Assembly: GCA_020736575.1 (NCBI GenBank)
Contig: JAGPYM010000028.1
Coordinates: 1 to 64,000, forward strand
Length of the DNA stretch: 64,000 nt
Reading direction: 5' to 3'
Origin: Thelonectria olida
Lineage: Eukaryota > Ascomycota > Sordariomycetes > Hypocreales > Nectriaceae
Positions 1 to 11,800 of this stretch are shown here, piece after piece. Position 1 is the first letter of the stretch; each line of letters opens with the position of its first letter. The notes beneath the pieces were generated by a model. It did not search any database. It was not told the origin of the DNA and saw nothing but the letters and a program-made list of their open reading frames with translations. A program made the translations under genes and the position numbers.

Positions 1-234
1 CCATCCCCTGAGGCGGCAGCTAACCCTGGAGAGAATTCAAGCCAGACACCTAGGGAAAGATTTAACCCAGCAAACTTCACATGGGCTCGAAGTCCGCTCG
101 AATTCTCACGTGGAAATGTGTTTCGTTCCAAGTCTCCAGATCGAGGTGGAGAAATGAAGCGAGCCCGTTTCAAGTCTCCCTTCAACCTGCCCTCTCCCTC
201 TCCCTCCCTTCCCCTTCCCCCGACCCCGTGCTAG
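1..234 (+). CDS. 3' end of an unknown protein gene (partial, enters from the left)
   Basis: A frame is open from the window edge (first full codon at 4) to a TAG at 232-234. The 76 visible residues are hydrophilic, rich in Ser, Pro, Arg and Asn, and end in a low-complexity Ser/Pro/Leu tail. Nothing identifies a function. The composition resembles a disordered C terminus of a fungal nuclear or regulatory protein. The start and any introns lie outside the window, so this could also be a chance open frame. Confidence 0.35.
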   Translation, partial: PSPEAAANPGENSSQTPRERFNPANFTWARSPLEFSRGNVFRSKSPDRGGEMKRARFKSPFNLPSPSPSLPLPPTPC

Positions 235-453
235 AGAGTGTTGAGCCAAAGATTACCCGGACGGCGAGGACTATATGAACGAAGTCAACCCCCCACCCAC
301 AGCAGGCATGACGACAATCGGGTGGGTTTCAACCGGCTCGTCAAAGCTTTCGTAAATCTGTACGGATCCGAAACGTAGGGTCGTTTCGTCTTCAGAGTCA
401 CAAAGATGCATCTTCCAAAGCGGTGACTGAGCAACTGCTTTTCGCATAAACGG

Positions 454-462
454 TATAAAAAG
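454..462 (+). promoter_or_regulatory. possible TATA element
   Basis: TATAAAAAG lies 114 nt upstream of the ATG at 576. The spacing suits a fungal core promoter with a short leader. The assignment rests only on the motif. Confidence 0.3.
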
Positions 463-575
463 GGTATGATGATGACGAAAAGTATACAAGGGAGAATGTA
501 GCCGAGGTTATAGGCGTTGCTTTTCCACAAGATCCGGAGCTCTCCCCTCAAGAGAATCTTACCCTCTTGGATCCT

Positions 576-1397
576 ATGTCGCAAAACTTTGCACAAAGGC
601 TGTTCCTATACGTCATCATTAAATGGAAACATCTAAAAAACCCGGAAGATCCCGATTCCAATGAGATTCACGCAGTAACGCGTCAGTGGTGGCGCAACAA
701 CATCAGAGAGACCAAAGAAAAGAGGGTCCATACCACGCATAGAAGAACATACTATTTCCCTATAACTCCCGGTAAAAACCCAGTTGCCAATAAGAACGGC
801 TGGGCCGACAATCTGCTGTACAAGATTGCATGTCACAAAGAGAGGAAGTATTTCGAGTCCACACATCCCGGCGAATCCTTCGTGGTCGAAAGGGAACCAT
901 CCCCATTTGACGCGGACCTCCCTGGAATCCGCTCCGCATCAATGGGTCTGGAGTCACAGCCGGTGCATCCAGTACTCCGGGAGACTCCTAGTTTTCAGAC
1001 TGCGCATGGCAAGAGCCCATCGCCAGTTAGTCGCACGCCTCTTGGGTATCAGACTCCCGTCCACAGGCAGGAGGAGTCTCCAGGTGTTCAAATGATCCCC
1101 GAGACTGGAGCAAGAGACACCGCTCGATTCGGAACACCCCAAACACAATTCGGGCAAGCACGGCAGCCCTGGATACAACCGAATGTTCCACAACAAACTC
1201 CAGATGCCATTCGTGCTCACGCGATGACCAACCACAATGGGTCCGGAGTGGATCTGCCATCTGTTGAAAAACTCATGGGGAACCTAGCAAAAAATTATCA
1301 GGAGCTAGAATCAATAAGGCGGGCCATGTTGGCTAAGCAAGCCGATATGAATCCCATGAATTCCGTACATTCCGCGCCCCCGATTGCGGCATTTTAA
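576..1397 (+). CDS. hypothetical protein, 273 aa, basic N terminus and C-terminal helix
   Basis: Intronless frame; the ATG at 576 is preferred to the in-frame TTG at 567. The first 85 residues are basic and rich in Trp/Tyr/Lys/Arg (WKHLKNPEDPDSNEIHAV, then WWRNNIRETKEKR), which suggests a small folded, possibly DNA- or RNA-binding, domain. Residues 90 to 215 are low in hydrophobics and rich in Pro, Thr, Ser and Gln, probably disordered. A final amphipathic helix (near VEKLMGNLAKNYQELESIRR) could be a short coiled coil. I do not recognise the family. The ORF is long relative to background and a TATA element precedes it. Confidence 0.55.
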   Translation: MSQNFAQRLFLYVIIKWKHLKNPEDPDSNEIHAVTRQWWRNNIRETKEKRVHTTHRRTYYFPITPGKNPVANKNGWADNLLYKIACHKERKYFESTHPGESFVVEREPSPFDADLPGIRSASMGLESQPVHPVLRETPSFQTAHGKSPSPVSRTPLGYQTPVHRQEESPGVQMIPETGARDTARFGTPQTQFGQARQPWIQPNVPQQTPDAIRAHAMTNHNGSGVDLPSVEKLMGNLAKNYQELESIRRAMLAKQADMNPMNSVHSAPPIAAF

Positions 1398-2997
1398 GTT
1401 CTCTCGTTGCATATTTGATGGCCACGAACTGCAAGTTCCGCACGGGATTAGGCACGCTGATGCAAAATGGAACATCTCTGAGGCACAAGAGCCCGTCGTC
1501 CTTCTTCGACGATATCCCAAGTTGGGCGCACAAAAGGCATTGGCATCTTAACCATTATTCCTCCACTGTGAGTTGTGTTTCAAGGTCTGCTGTGATAGGA
1601 TCCGTTTGTTTTGGGCCAGACCAATAAGTGTAGTTAGTCTTTTTTTTTTTATCTCGTATTGCCAGTAGTTTTAGTTGTTTGCTTTGCTTTTTGCCTTTAA
1701 TTTTATATGTGAATAGCAAGTCCGTTAGGAGTTCTCTAACTAGATAGTATAGTCTGAGCCGTTCCAATTTAATAAGAGAGAAAGAAAAAAAAAGGGGCTC
1801 GTCTTTTCTCTCATATCATATTTCATAATATTAACACTGCTACGTTTCTCGCTTTTTTTTTTTTTTTGAGGAAGATCATCACATGGGATCTTTAAGATCA
1901 GCCATTGTCACGTGCTCTTAGACATGAGTCTTAATGGAGCGACAGTACGAATAGTAACACCAGTCAGGGCCGGCAGGGCGAGCATCCGCAGACGGCTAAG
2001 AATAGACGGAAGGTAACGATAGATTGTTGCGGGTGGGCGAGTGGCATAACTGCGTTCACACATTACGGTATAGTCGGCATCATTCGACATTGCGTTCTTC
2101 CCCCACCATTTCACGCTCTCTTGGTAGGCTCATGGGAGTAGAACCGCACGCTGTTTCAGGTGCTTCCGCCTTTAGACTGCTTTTAGAGATGTTTCCGAAC
2201 GATCACCCGAATCGCGCGAGCTCCGTGTGGGTAAAAGTCGGCTACAACGCGATTTGGGAAAGATGTCGCATCCCCTCCTAGTCAGGTCAGAGGGCTGGAA
2301 ATGAACGTGAAAGGCACTTTAGAGATACGCTGTAGTAAATAATCGCGCAAATCCCGACTAGTTTCTATGGCTATTTAGGCATGGAGTTGACACAGGACCA
2401 GGTTCCAGGATTGACAGATCCATCGCTCCCAAACCCCAGGAAGCGGGCAAGGCTCTATGACGCGAATGAGGGAGAGCCGAGTCACCCGTTACCACCAAAG
2501 CGTATATGAATCCCTCACTTGGTGCTTCTCCCCGAGGATAAACATCTATCAGGGCTACAAAGTGGCTTGAGCAGATCAAAACTGCGAGAACCCTAGGGTC
2601 TGCTTTCACTCTCGGCCGGATACGGCCGTGACAGAACCCCGCGGCGTACGAGTACTGAATAAGAAGCCCGGGCTACCGTCAGAGACCCAGTGGCAGCTTA
2701 GCCCAACCCAAGCGTTTGTTTGCCTCTCCATTCCTATGTATATCTTTGCCAGTCTGTCTGACCGTCGACAACCTAGTTTAGGCTGGAGGGCGATGCAGCA
2801 CGATGGATCCCCTTTCTCAGTGGGGACGATACGGATGCCGCCTCGACAAAGCATAAAGATTCGACGGCACCACTGCTCTCGCCATCTTCCCACCCTGTCC
2901 ACCACTTCTTACCTTCAATTTCCGAACCTCGATTGAGTGATTCAGCAGTGCAAAAGCGCTCCAGTGCAAACGCAGTCCTACCACCCCAACAACGACA
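1398..2997. other. intergenic, no gene seen
   Basis: Only short overlapping frames occur on both strands. There are poly-T runs near 1640-1650 and 1852-1868. The part from 2940 to 2997 is probably the leader of the membrane-protein gene at 2998. Confidence 0.5.
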
Positions 2998-3874
2998 ATG
3001 ATGTCCCCTGAGTTCGAAGCGACAGTGTTTGCAGCCATCACACTGCTCACTCTTGGAACCCAGACGGGACTCGGCATATTTCTCTACCGGCGCAGATTTG
3101 GATCTGTCACGGACCAGAGGACCAGTCGCCCAGCACCAGCCTTAGTTATTCGGAAGATCTTCCTGATCCAAATTTGGTTCGGCTTGCCCGCAACCCTGCT
3201 GCAGTTCGTTTTGCTGGTGCTTTCGGCGGCGCTGTCGCTCAGGAACGAAGTCGTACAGGGGCTCGTCTGGAGTGTCACAATTCTCTTGGCTTCGATATTC
3301 CAGGTAGGTGCCACTCTCCTGGGGCTTGGAAACGACTTGGAGACTGATTACCCAGCTGCTCGCTTCATCGGAAGTCGCCACACCCACTGCCAATGGCCCG
3401 ATCAACAAATCTCCATATTACAAATCTCTAGCACTAGACGATGCAACCCTTTGGTTTGCAGGTGCTTTCGCCTTTGTTCATTCACTAGTGACTATTGCCG
3501 CGATCGCAATACGACTCAGCGTCCCGAGTAAGTGGCCGTGTGCTTGGCTTGCGTGGATATTGTCAGGCTGCGTGGTGGGCATAGTGCGATCGCTCCGCTA
3601 CGGCGGGAGGTTGTTTTCGCAAGAACGGCCAAGGCAACAGGTCTTTGTGCTTCTCCTGGCAACTTACCTTGTGGTCGTGGGATTGCCCTGGTGCTACAGT
3701 TTGATGGCTGTACGGCTGGCGTTGATCTTGGTTCATCATCTCATCCTAGTGACTCATCGAGCATGGACCTTTTACGACTTTGACAAGGAGCTGAGATTGA
3801 ATCGATGCAGTAAAGTTACCTCATCTACTCGTTCTGTTCAATGCACTATAGACGGAACAGATGATAGTTGCTAA
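2998..3874 (+). CDS. seven-helix integral membrane protein, 274 aa
   Basis: Two exons, 2998-3303 and 3356-3874, are joined by a phase-0 intron of 52 nt (GTAGGT donor, CTGAT branch-like element, CCCAG acceptor). Joining them gives one continuous frame. Exon 1 encodes about three hydrophobic helices (near residues 8-28, 52-75 and 82-102). Exon 2 adds about four (starting near LWFAGAFAFVH, WPCAWLAWILSG, QVFVLLLATYLVV and VRLALILVHHLILV). Basic loops such as YRRR follow the first helix. The layout resembles the many uncharacterised fungal membrane proteins of the receptor-like type, but no family motif (for example a CFEM cysteine pattern) is visible. Function unknown; location probably plasma or endomembrane. 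Confidence 0.65.
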
Positions 3875-4892
3875 TTGAAGCGAAAGGGGAACAGGGTACG
3901 AGGGAAAATGTATAATGGGATGGAATACATTCGCATAGTGGTAGGAAATGACCGCAGAGAACGGAAATCTTTATCGTATCGATGTGTTCCGATGTGCCAT
4001 GCCAATGAAGGCCGAATCATGCAAATCACGTATTGTGGGCGGCGGCCCGAGTAATTAGATCCGGGTAAATTGTGAGTCATCGCCAAAGTTCTCTCGGAGA
4101 CGCGTAATATTCGCTTTCCCGTCTTGGTTTTCGCATTCCTACTTATTGAGAGAGACGTCTATACCGGTTGCGGCCTGTTCACTTTCAAATTTGACCAAGC
4201 GGCTATGAACAATAAGACATAGTTGTTTGAGAACGGTTCGCTCGGCTTATTCGGGCTCATTTTTCATCTTGAGAATATTCGCTCTGGCTATCCGCGCTAT
4301 GATGAGCGATGAACGGTTTCTTCGTCGAGCTGTCTGGTGGCGAATGGCTAGCTATGAGATGTGAGCAGCAACCTTCGCTATCTAATAGGACTTGAATACA
4401 TACATTTGCCTGGTAATCTTCTGGATCATGCTTTCATTATCTCTGGATCTCTGGTTGGACGCGGCGCACAAAGGCTGGCCAAAGGCGAATTCGATGACTG
4501 CGGATGGGACGATACCTGCAGTAGCCTCCACAAGAGCTTGTCCTCCATCACACTGAGAACTTTGGTCTCTCTTGACTACACATCTCGTTTCCTACTTTCG
4601 GGGAGGGCAGGACGTCGCTTGTTCCCTTAGTCGCATGGTGCCGTGGCTCGCATGCTTTGCGGTCTGGAAAGCACTCCCTCTTGACTGGGTGAAACAGTTC
4701 ATCACACATGTAAAGACACTGGTGATTCTAAAGGCCTGTATAGGTCTGATGAGCTATCAGACTATGGATGTCTTGGCTAAGTCTATGCTGAGTTGCATCT
4801 TTTACCATAACATTATGCCCCATTCCAGCCGGACCTAACTCTTGTACCTCATCTGCTCCGGCTTCAGTTTTCGGCGAATGCTATGTATGAAA
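3875..4892. other. intergenic, no gene seen
   Basis: Both strands carry only frames shorter than about 90 codons without recognisable motifs or convincing splice sites. Confidence 0.45.
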
Positions 4893-5747
4893 CTAGCCCT
4901 CCGAGGCTGCATCTGGAGACGCGTCATTGCTTCCACGTTTGTGTTGGGCCACGCGTTCGTTCTTCACGAGGTCGTCCTGACCCTCGCGAACCCTGTTGAG
5001 CAGCTCACAAATCCGTTGGCCAGCTTCCGCCTTGACTTCTTCGCCTAGCCTCTTCTGTTTGAGAAGCAGATATCTGCGTTGCTCTGTCAAGCCATCCAGC
5101 TGCTTGATCATCACATCTCTTGCCTCCCGCCTCGTCTTCTCCATCAGCTCGATCTGAGCATTCAGCCCGGTCTTGAGCTTCTTTAACGGAGACGCTCGTC
5201 TCGTGTCTTTCAATATGACCGCAAACTCGGCGGCCGAACCCACCAGCTGAGCAATCGCGGAGGCTGTGATTGGCGTTCGGTAGACCGCAAGGTGTCGCAC
5301 AGTCCTAATATCATGGAGAACGCCCGCCGTGGGGGCTGCAGTGAGATTTGGCCCAACAAAGGCATGCCATTGGGGATCTACGAGAATATCCAGCCACTTG
5401 TGGAGTTCCAGCATGGAGGCACATTCTATTTTGCGATCTCTGATAAGATCAGAAAGACATCGGCCAAGGAATTCGAAGCAACATTCTTCGAGTAAGGATT
5501 GCGTTCTTGTCAAGATCAAGTATTGGGCTTGATATGGGAGGAAACAGGGGCCATTATCCAAGTCTCGATTCGTCGGCCGCGCAGAAGCGTATCTTAGGCC
5601 CCTCGACGCATCTGAAACATCTAAAATCTCACTTCTTCGACCGTTGTCCGAGGTGTCGCGCGCCTTTTCAATGCCCGGGCTGGTTGTTTGTTCAGAGCAA
5701 GAGTCGGTTGCGTGTTGGGAGGGACAGTTCCGTTCAGCCATCTTCAT
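4893..5747 (-). CDS. fungus-specific protein with C-terminal coiled coil, 284 aa
   Basis: One uninterrupted exon with an ATG at 5747. Residues 1 to 65 are polar and probably disordered. A helical region follows (near YLILTRTQSLLEECCFEFLG), then a segment around IRTVRHLAVYRTPITASAIA, reminiscent of the R-x-x-RHxAVHR element I recall from a large family of fungal hypothetical proteins, some of them auto-labelled as cytochrome c1-like. No CxxCH haem motif is present, so an enzyme role is not supported. The last 100 residues are Lys/Glu/Arg/Leu-rich with heptad character (about residues 185 to 265) and probably form a coiled coil. Family link moderate, function unknown. Confidence 0.6.
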   Translation of the reverse strand: MKMAERNCPSQHATDSCSEQTTSPGIEKARDTSDNGRRSEILDVSDASRGLRYASARPTNRDLDNGPCFLPYQAQYLILTRTQSLLEECCFEFLGRCLSDLIRDRKIECASMLELHKWLDILVDPQWHAFVGPNLTAAPTAGVLHDIRTVRHLAVYRTPITASAIAQLVGSAAEFAVILKDTRRASPLKKLKTGLNAQIELMEKTRREARDVMIKQLDGLTEQRRYLLLKQKRLGEEVKAEAGQRICELLNRVREGQDDLVKNERVAQHKRGSNDASPDAASEG

Positions 5748-6482
5748 GGCAGGCTGCGAGGGGGCCAGATGTTAGAGATTACAGAGTGGCGAACCTGTCT
5801 TAGGCCTTGTAGAGGTGCATCAAAGGCTTTTAGGCTTTTATCTTGTTTCTGGGAGTAGATCCGTTTTATGGCGCTTGGTAACCGGCGAAGTGCGCCGATG
5901 AGCACTCTCTAAATGCGGACGAGACGTCAAAGTCAGGTCATCCGCCATGGTCAGCCTCAATCTGTGCTTTCTCGACACCGTTGGTACTACTCATCTTCGA
6001 AATGGCTGCAGTGCCTCCACGGTAGGTGGCCGTAAACCACCTGTCAAGCTTACAAGACGGAGCCACGCTAGAAGTCCGCACAGATACCGGATGAAGCAAG
6101 GGGCAACCAATCATCACGACTGCCCTTTGAGATCCCTCTTTTCCATTTTGCAGGCGTGAGTGACAGCCCCTCTATTGGACAAGAAGATGACAGACGAACT
6201 TTTGTCGGTTACGACCAGGTATCGTTCAAAGAACCAGTATCATACATATGCGTGGCTTAGTTCGCGCGGAGTGATCAGCCAGAGCTAGAGGCGTGGCCGA
6301 GCCAAAGATGGGCCGACTGACGCGTATGCATACATTTAGGTTATGAGGCAATAATGTTCCAACGTTTGATTCAAGTCTATGCAATACTGAATACCCTGCT
6401 GTATGAATCCAGAAGCATTCCCGTACCCAACCATCGCTTCACGCTGGAGTGCTTAACCGCCGAGCGTCGGTCTGCCCTGACA
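5748..6482. other. intergenic, no gene seen
   Basis: No frame with coding character. The stretch includes the presumed leader of the minus-strand gene ending at 5747 and the 3' flank of the gene that ends at 6483. Confidence 0.45.
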
Positions 6483-7022
6483 CTATGGCAACGAACCTCT
6501 ATTTTGACCTGACTGCGGAGACGCAAGCGACGGAAGCGACGGAAGTGACGGAAGTGACGGAAAGTGCTTTCTGGACTCCCGGAAGTCTTCAACTAGTTGT
6601 TTCTGATCTTTGGAAAGCCCCTCCACAAGCTGTCCTATCTGCTCCTGTTTTCGCAGAACCTGTTGAAAACGCTGCTCTTGCTGTTGTCGCACCTCCTCCA
6701 GAGACCCAACCCGAAGTGCGTTGTGCTCTCGTTGGTAGCTCGCCTCCTTTGCTTGCCGCTGTCCAAGGCGCGCAATATCGTCAGCAAGGGTGGCAAGAGT
6801 AGGGAAAGATTGCGGCTGCCCTCGATGCTGTTGAGTTTGTTCGTGCCAATGCTGGGAACCCGGTAACACCGTTTCGTATGTTGCGTCCCACATTTTATGC
6901 TGCTGATGAGGCACCGCCGAAGGATACAGCTGCTGAAAATATTTTTGATATTGATAAAGAAGCGCAAGATGCTGCTGCTGCAGTTGCCAGATCTGCTGCT
7001 GAGTAATGTAGGGTTGATCCAT
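6483..7022 (-). CDS. Gln-rich coiled-coil hypothetical protein, 179 aa
   Basis: The open frame runs upstream to 7253, but the ATG at 7022 is the best start because composition changes there from background to a strongly Gln/Tyr/His-rich protein (MDQPYITQQQIWQLQQQHLA). Residues 75 to 150 are charged and helical (VRQQQEQRFQQVLRKQEQIG), suggesting a coiled coil. The C terminus has a short Pro-Ser-Leu repeat encoded by a 9-bp tandem repeat at about 6525-6562. I recognise no domain. Because Q-rich frames can arise from simple DNA, the call is moderate. Confidence 0.45.
   Translation of the reverse strand: MDQPYITQQQIWQLQQQHLALLYQYQKYFQQLYPSAVPHQQHKMWDATYETVLPGSQHWHEQTQQHRGQPQSFPTLATLADDIARLGQRQAKEASYQREHNALRVGSLEEVRQQQEQRFQQVLRKQEQIGQLVEGLSKDQKQLVEDFRESRKHFPSLPSLPSLPSLASPQSGQNRGSLP
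6525..6562. repeat. 9-bp tandem repeat inside the Q-rich gene
   Basis: About four copies of a unit close to CGGAAGTGA/CGGAAGCGA. On the minus strand they encode the repeated Ser-Leu-Pro steps near the C terminus of the gene at 6483-7022. The copies differ by single transitions. Confidence 0.6.
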
Positions 7023-8292
7023 TTCGGATGATATCGAGGTATAAACCAGTTGCAAGAGATAGTTCAGAGGTGCAATACAACCCAGTGGCGCAGCTGCGAT
7101 ACAGTACAGAATGAGTGAAAGATGATCAGACGGTTGCCGGTTGATGGTGCATAAAATATACCGTATGATGCCGCTGGCGCTTTCTCCCCGGCAGAGCAGC
7201 GATGTGCGTCTTTTGAAGGAGCATTCACGCCGAGTCTCGCTACTCTCGAGCACATTTCCCTACCCAGGTAGTCACAGTAGTAGATCTACGGCTAAGCTCT
7301 ATTTTCGTCCTCTTTCCACCATAGTCATAATTAACCCCTTCATGTGGGATCGAGCGTCCAGTTTCCACTGCTCCACTTCCTCCTATTGAAGTAGCCCTTG
7401 ACTGTCTTCCTTCCCGCTAGCTTTGTCGTAATTAGGACTCGCTCTAGATGGAAACCCAAGTCTTGGATGGATTTCTATTTTCTTTTTTCTTTTTCTTCTC
7501 GTTTATTTGTTTCGTTTCTTCCTTTCATGCAGTTTTCCCGGTAGCAAAATGCCGCTCGACCTTCGGCTAGGGGAGGGGGTTGCTAACTTATTGGCCAAGG
7601 TTATTCCATCCGTCAACCACTATCCCGGTACCGCCCTTATTCCATCACACCCATAGGCTTACACGTAGGCAGCCGGGGTATCCAGTGCCTTGCCAGGTAC
7701 CTAGGTTTGGGCGCCCATAGTTGAGCGAACAGGAGCTTACTTAGGTGCGTAGGCCGTGGACTTCCATCGACCTCAAGGGCCGTCACTAGCGCGGCAGCGG
7801 CACAACCAGATACTCACACTCACATGCTTACATACTTACTTACTTACTTACATACCTATCCGTGCTACAATCCTTGATACTCGGTACTCGCAACCCGACT
7901 CACCACCCGTCTCTACCTGCCTAACTCCTTCGACCGCGCTCGCTCACTGCCCAGGCCACAATACGGAATCCGACTACGTTGCCGGCGCAGCGGTGCAACA
8001 ACTCGACACGCGACTCTGATAAGCCAGGTCTAAACGGCACATACCACGATCGAGGACAGGGCCAAAGTGTGATCAAGGTTGAATAGATGATGATAAATTG
8101 ATTGCTTAGGTAAATGTCACCAAACCTGCTCATAACCTTCAGCTAGTATTTTATCATATTCTCCCCGGAGCCGTGCAAGCTGTACACTCCAATAGTTACT
8201 GCCCTAGCCCTAACCCCACAGAAACTCTAACAACAACTCCAGATGAGCGGCTGTCATAGACGGACTCGATGGAGTGGCTTTTAGGGCATTGC
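7023..8292. other. intergenic, no gene seen
   Basis: There are CT-rich tracts (about 7470-7530) and a TACT microsatellite (about 7826-7852). No frame above about 90 codons looks coding. Confidence 0.45.
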
Positions 8293-8829
8293 CTATTCTC
8301 TTATGAAATACATTGCCTGAGCGTAATATACGGATCCGGTTCCTGTGTTGCGAACTGAGCTTCCCAAGTATGAGCCACGACCATTGTCGTTAAAGCTGCG
8401 GCAGTCGTCCAAGTCGGGTACATTAGCGTTGAAGCTGAAGTTTTCGTCCTTCCGATGAGAAATTCCTTCGTTTAAAAAAAACCCGAGAGCGGATTCGAGC
8501 GCGGATTCGAGCGCGGATTCGAGCTCAGATCCCGAATAATCCGATTTCTTCTCTTTTATCTTTTCCACGCGAACCCTAACTTCCTTCAGCAGGTTTTCAT
8601 ACTGACTCAAAGCGCGCTGGGGTATGGGCCCGAAGTGGCGTGTGCTCATGCTTCTATTTGCCGTCATACGCCCACCCACGAATAGTTCCTCCAACCAGAC
8701 CAAGCACTGCTTGTGGTCGGTAAGAAGGCTTGGCGTGTCGTGGGGTCTGAGTTCTTGAACGGATTTGTTTATGCTCTTAATGTTTGTAATGAGGCTTGAT
8801 CGAGTGGTCTCTGGGGTTTCGATATCCAT
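8293..8829 (-). CDS. hypothetical protein, 178 aa, with ESAL repeats
   Basis: Single exon from an ATG at 8829. The N-terminal 100 residues are mainly helical and charged (ITNIKSINKSVQEL, then QYENLLKEVRVRVEKIKEKK). Residues 102 to 114 are three copies of Glu-Ser-Ala-Leu encoded by a perfect 12-bp repeat. The C-terminal 60 residues are polar, rich in Asn, Gly and Ser, and end in a short aromatic tail. No known domain. The intact frame and N-terminal helices favour a real gene, probably lineage-specific. Confidence 0.5.
   Translation of the reverse strand: MDIETPETTRSSLITNIKSINKSVQELRPHDTPSLLTDHKQCLVWLEELFVGGRMTANRSMSTRHFGPIPQRALSQYENLLKEVRVRVEKIKEKKSDYSGSELESALESALESALGFFLNEGISHRKDENFSFNANVPDLDDCRSFNDNGRGSYLGSSVRNTGTGSVYYAQAMYFIRE
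8489..8524. repeat. 12-bp perfect tandem repeat, three copies
   Basis: Three identical copies of a 12-mer containing GGATTCGAGC lie back to back. Being a multiple of three, the repeat keeps the minus-strand frame of the surrounding gene and encodes the ESAL motif. Confidence 0.75.
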
Positions 8830-11800
8830 GTCGTGGGATGAGCTCGATGACGGGGCCAGAGCGGGCTGGATGGGTCATGTAACTAAGGTCATGACTGATA
8901 AAAGGTTACTCTTGAGAATAGAACCGAGGGTGCTTAAAGTATCTTGGTCTTCGATTTGTGCTTGTAGCTGGTTGAGTTTTGTGGTGGGAGATGAGAACAA
9001 CACGGGGAGAGGACATCAATTCATATTCTCCGACATTGACTTGAGTCGGTCAACTAGACTGCCGGCGGCAAATCATGCCGGAAGATCCTTACCTAGCCCC
9101 TGGTCTATTGGCGACGACTTCGTGCCGTCTTCGCCACCATGATCCCTACTACATCTCGCTTGAACCGAGCCGGTCATGCCATCCTGGTGATATTGGGGGG
9201 GCATCGGCCTAGCAGACCTAACAATGAACCTTAGAACCTTGACACATCACTCACTGATCCATTCCTTAGCTCTCCACATCTCTCCAACACGCCGTTTACA
9301 CCAAACCCCCCTCCCCCCCCCCGGACCGAGGGGGGACACTAACACAGCTACCATGCAATGGAAAGGGGCTAGGCCTTGAGCCTTCAGAGTTCGTGGAATC
9401 ACTGTTATGCAGGACCTCGCGAAAGGACCCGACGTCCACCCATGGCTGGGGAGAGGGGGGGAGGGGACGATCAGTGAAAAAGCAGTGACTTCAACACCAA
9501 CTTAATGCCATTCTAATCCGATGAGCATGAGCGAGCTCACCCAGGAGAGATCTCCTACTGTCGAGTCCCACTATATGTTCTGGGCTTAGCAAAGGCAATC
9601 GCTTATATTTCATGTGGATGTTCTGCGGGAATATTTAGACAAGCATCAAGAACCTTAATCCTATCCACACTGGCCAGATGACCTCTGTTCTTACCATTCA
9701 GCAGTAGATCTCCTCATACCTTGCATTATGTTTCTCGTCAACGAATGAAGGAAGCTGGTATACGTCGCTTAGATGTGCGTGATGAGCAATATCCTTGCTA
9801 GCATAGTAAGTGGAGGAGAACATAGCGCCCTCTCCCTGGCCAGTATTCAGTAACATAGACCCGGCTTCTGTGGCCGGACATAGAGTCATAGGCTCCGCCT
9901 CCCTGGCCCCTTCCAGCTTCTTGCCCCACCTTTGACACCGCCCTCCATTCGGTTTCTGGGACTATTTTCAGTTCTCCGTCCATTCAGGACCAAATCGAGC
10001 ACTCAGCGGCTACATGGACATCTGAAGACCAGCATCTCGAACAAGGGACATCTTCCCGGCTTCCGTAGATCCAAAAAGGAGTCGACGCTAACAACATACT
10101 TCAGGAGGATGGAGTAGCTCCTCGTATTCTAATCGGGTCGTATTTCGCGAGGAAGGTCACTTTACCAGCGGAGAAAGTGAATCGAGTAGTGCCGCAGGAC
10201 GTCATTGAACCGGCAAGGCAGCAACAGCAGGCCGTGGAAGGCATTATCGACGCCCTGCCACAGTCCTAAGCTTCTGCGCCATGCTCAGCGGGGAATTAAT
10301 CAAACGCCGCGAGGGGAAGGATCAGCTGCTGAAACAGGGCGCCGGGTCAGAGCCGGGAAACTACCTGTCCGTACTCACCTCGTCTAGGTACTTAGCTGGT
10401 CCTATTTGGCTTTAAGTGCTTCCAGAAGAGGACGGAATACCTGAACTCCTGGAGAAGATGTGCAAAAGGTACTTCTGGCAACTGACAGAGACGCCCTTCG
10501 GTCATATCTGACGGTGGCAGTTCTGCCTTTTCGCGGTCTCCCGAACCGTTGTCAATAAGAATCAGGCGCGCTAGCCTCTTGATGACCAGCACTGCTTTCT
10601 ATCGCCTACACCACCATGGGTCGTCGTCGGTCGTGCATGTGGGTGCCCCAGGATGTTGGCGTGACCGAGTGCAGGAGCCGTCGAAGCAGCTGAGTCCCTG
10701 AATCCGTCGACAACCCCTAGCTGCGGAACTTGATGGGAGACAATGAGCTGGGTTCGGCCCCCGGTTCGTAGGCGTACACGACCAACATGCCGTTCCAGAA
10801 GATTACCTCCCACATGAGGTTCCGTTTCTGTCCTCTTATAAATCTCGTCGTATAGTCTCGAGGTAGATTAGACGAACGCCAACTGTAAGACAGTGCAGTT
10901 ACATAGAATATTTAATAAAATAGCTATAAAAGTAGGAAGAAAGTGGCTAACTTCTTAAACTGGCTGTCACATTGCAGTCAAGTGATCACGAGTGCAATGG
11001 GGTACCAGGATACGGAAAACAGTAGTAATCATCAAGCATGAAGCCCCTCTCTGGTGAGGAAATGACCGGCTTCTTATGTCTCCCAACGAAACCTAGCTTA
11101 GCTAGTAGATTGTGTGCCTCCGGCGACCACGCGCACCTAGAAGCGCAAATCGTGGTGTTGATAATGAAAACATACGAAGTCCTTCTCAAAACGTAGCCTG
11201 ACCCCTAAACAGAGGCCTGAGTCTAAGCCTGACCTCAGCCCTATACTTCCTCAGTCCTATACTTTCTCAATCCTTATGGCTTCTTATTCCGTATTTATTC
11301 GGGTTTTTCGGTCGATTCGCGGTACCCTGACCAAAGCAAAGCTCGTGGAGTCGTGTTGAAACGTAAGCGTGACTACCTCTGAGCGTATGGAGGCTGCGCT
11401 GCCTCATCCACATCTTACCGAGCCAATAAGTCCCAAAGAACATATTGATAGGAGAGATTCACATTTACATTGCTCTATTTTCGCAAGTTCAGGCGGTTTA
11501 TCCCTTGTCAACTTTGGCCTACGCTAGGCGGCGTTTCACAGCGTTTCGGAGGACAAGAATGCCTCACAGGCAAGCCCAGTAAGGCGCTTTTGGCTCTCCA
11601 ACCACAGGCAATGGCCCGGACTCAGTACAAACCTAATACTCTAACCTCATTGGTAAGAATATTGAAGTGACTACCCTATTACCAGAGTCAGGAGGTCGGT
11701 CGCGTCCGACGTAGTGATATGGGGGGGGAAGGGAGGGGGAGGGAATGCCTCCAGCACAGCCGAGTAGTTCACGCCGGAACCTTGCGCAAAGAAAACGAAT

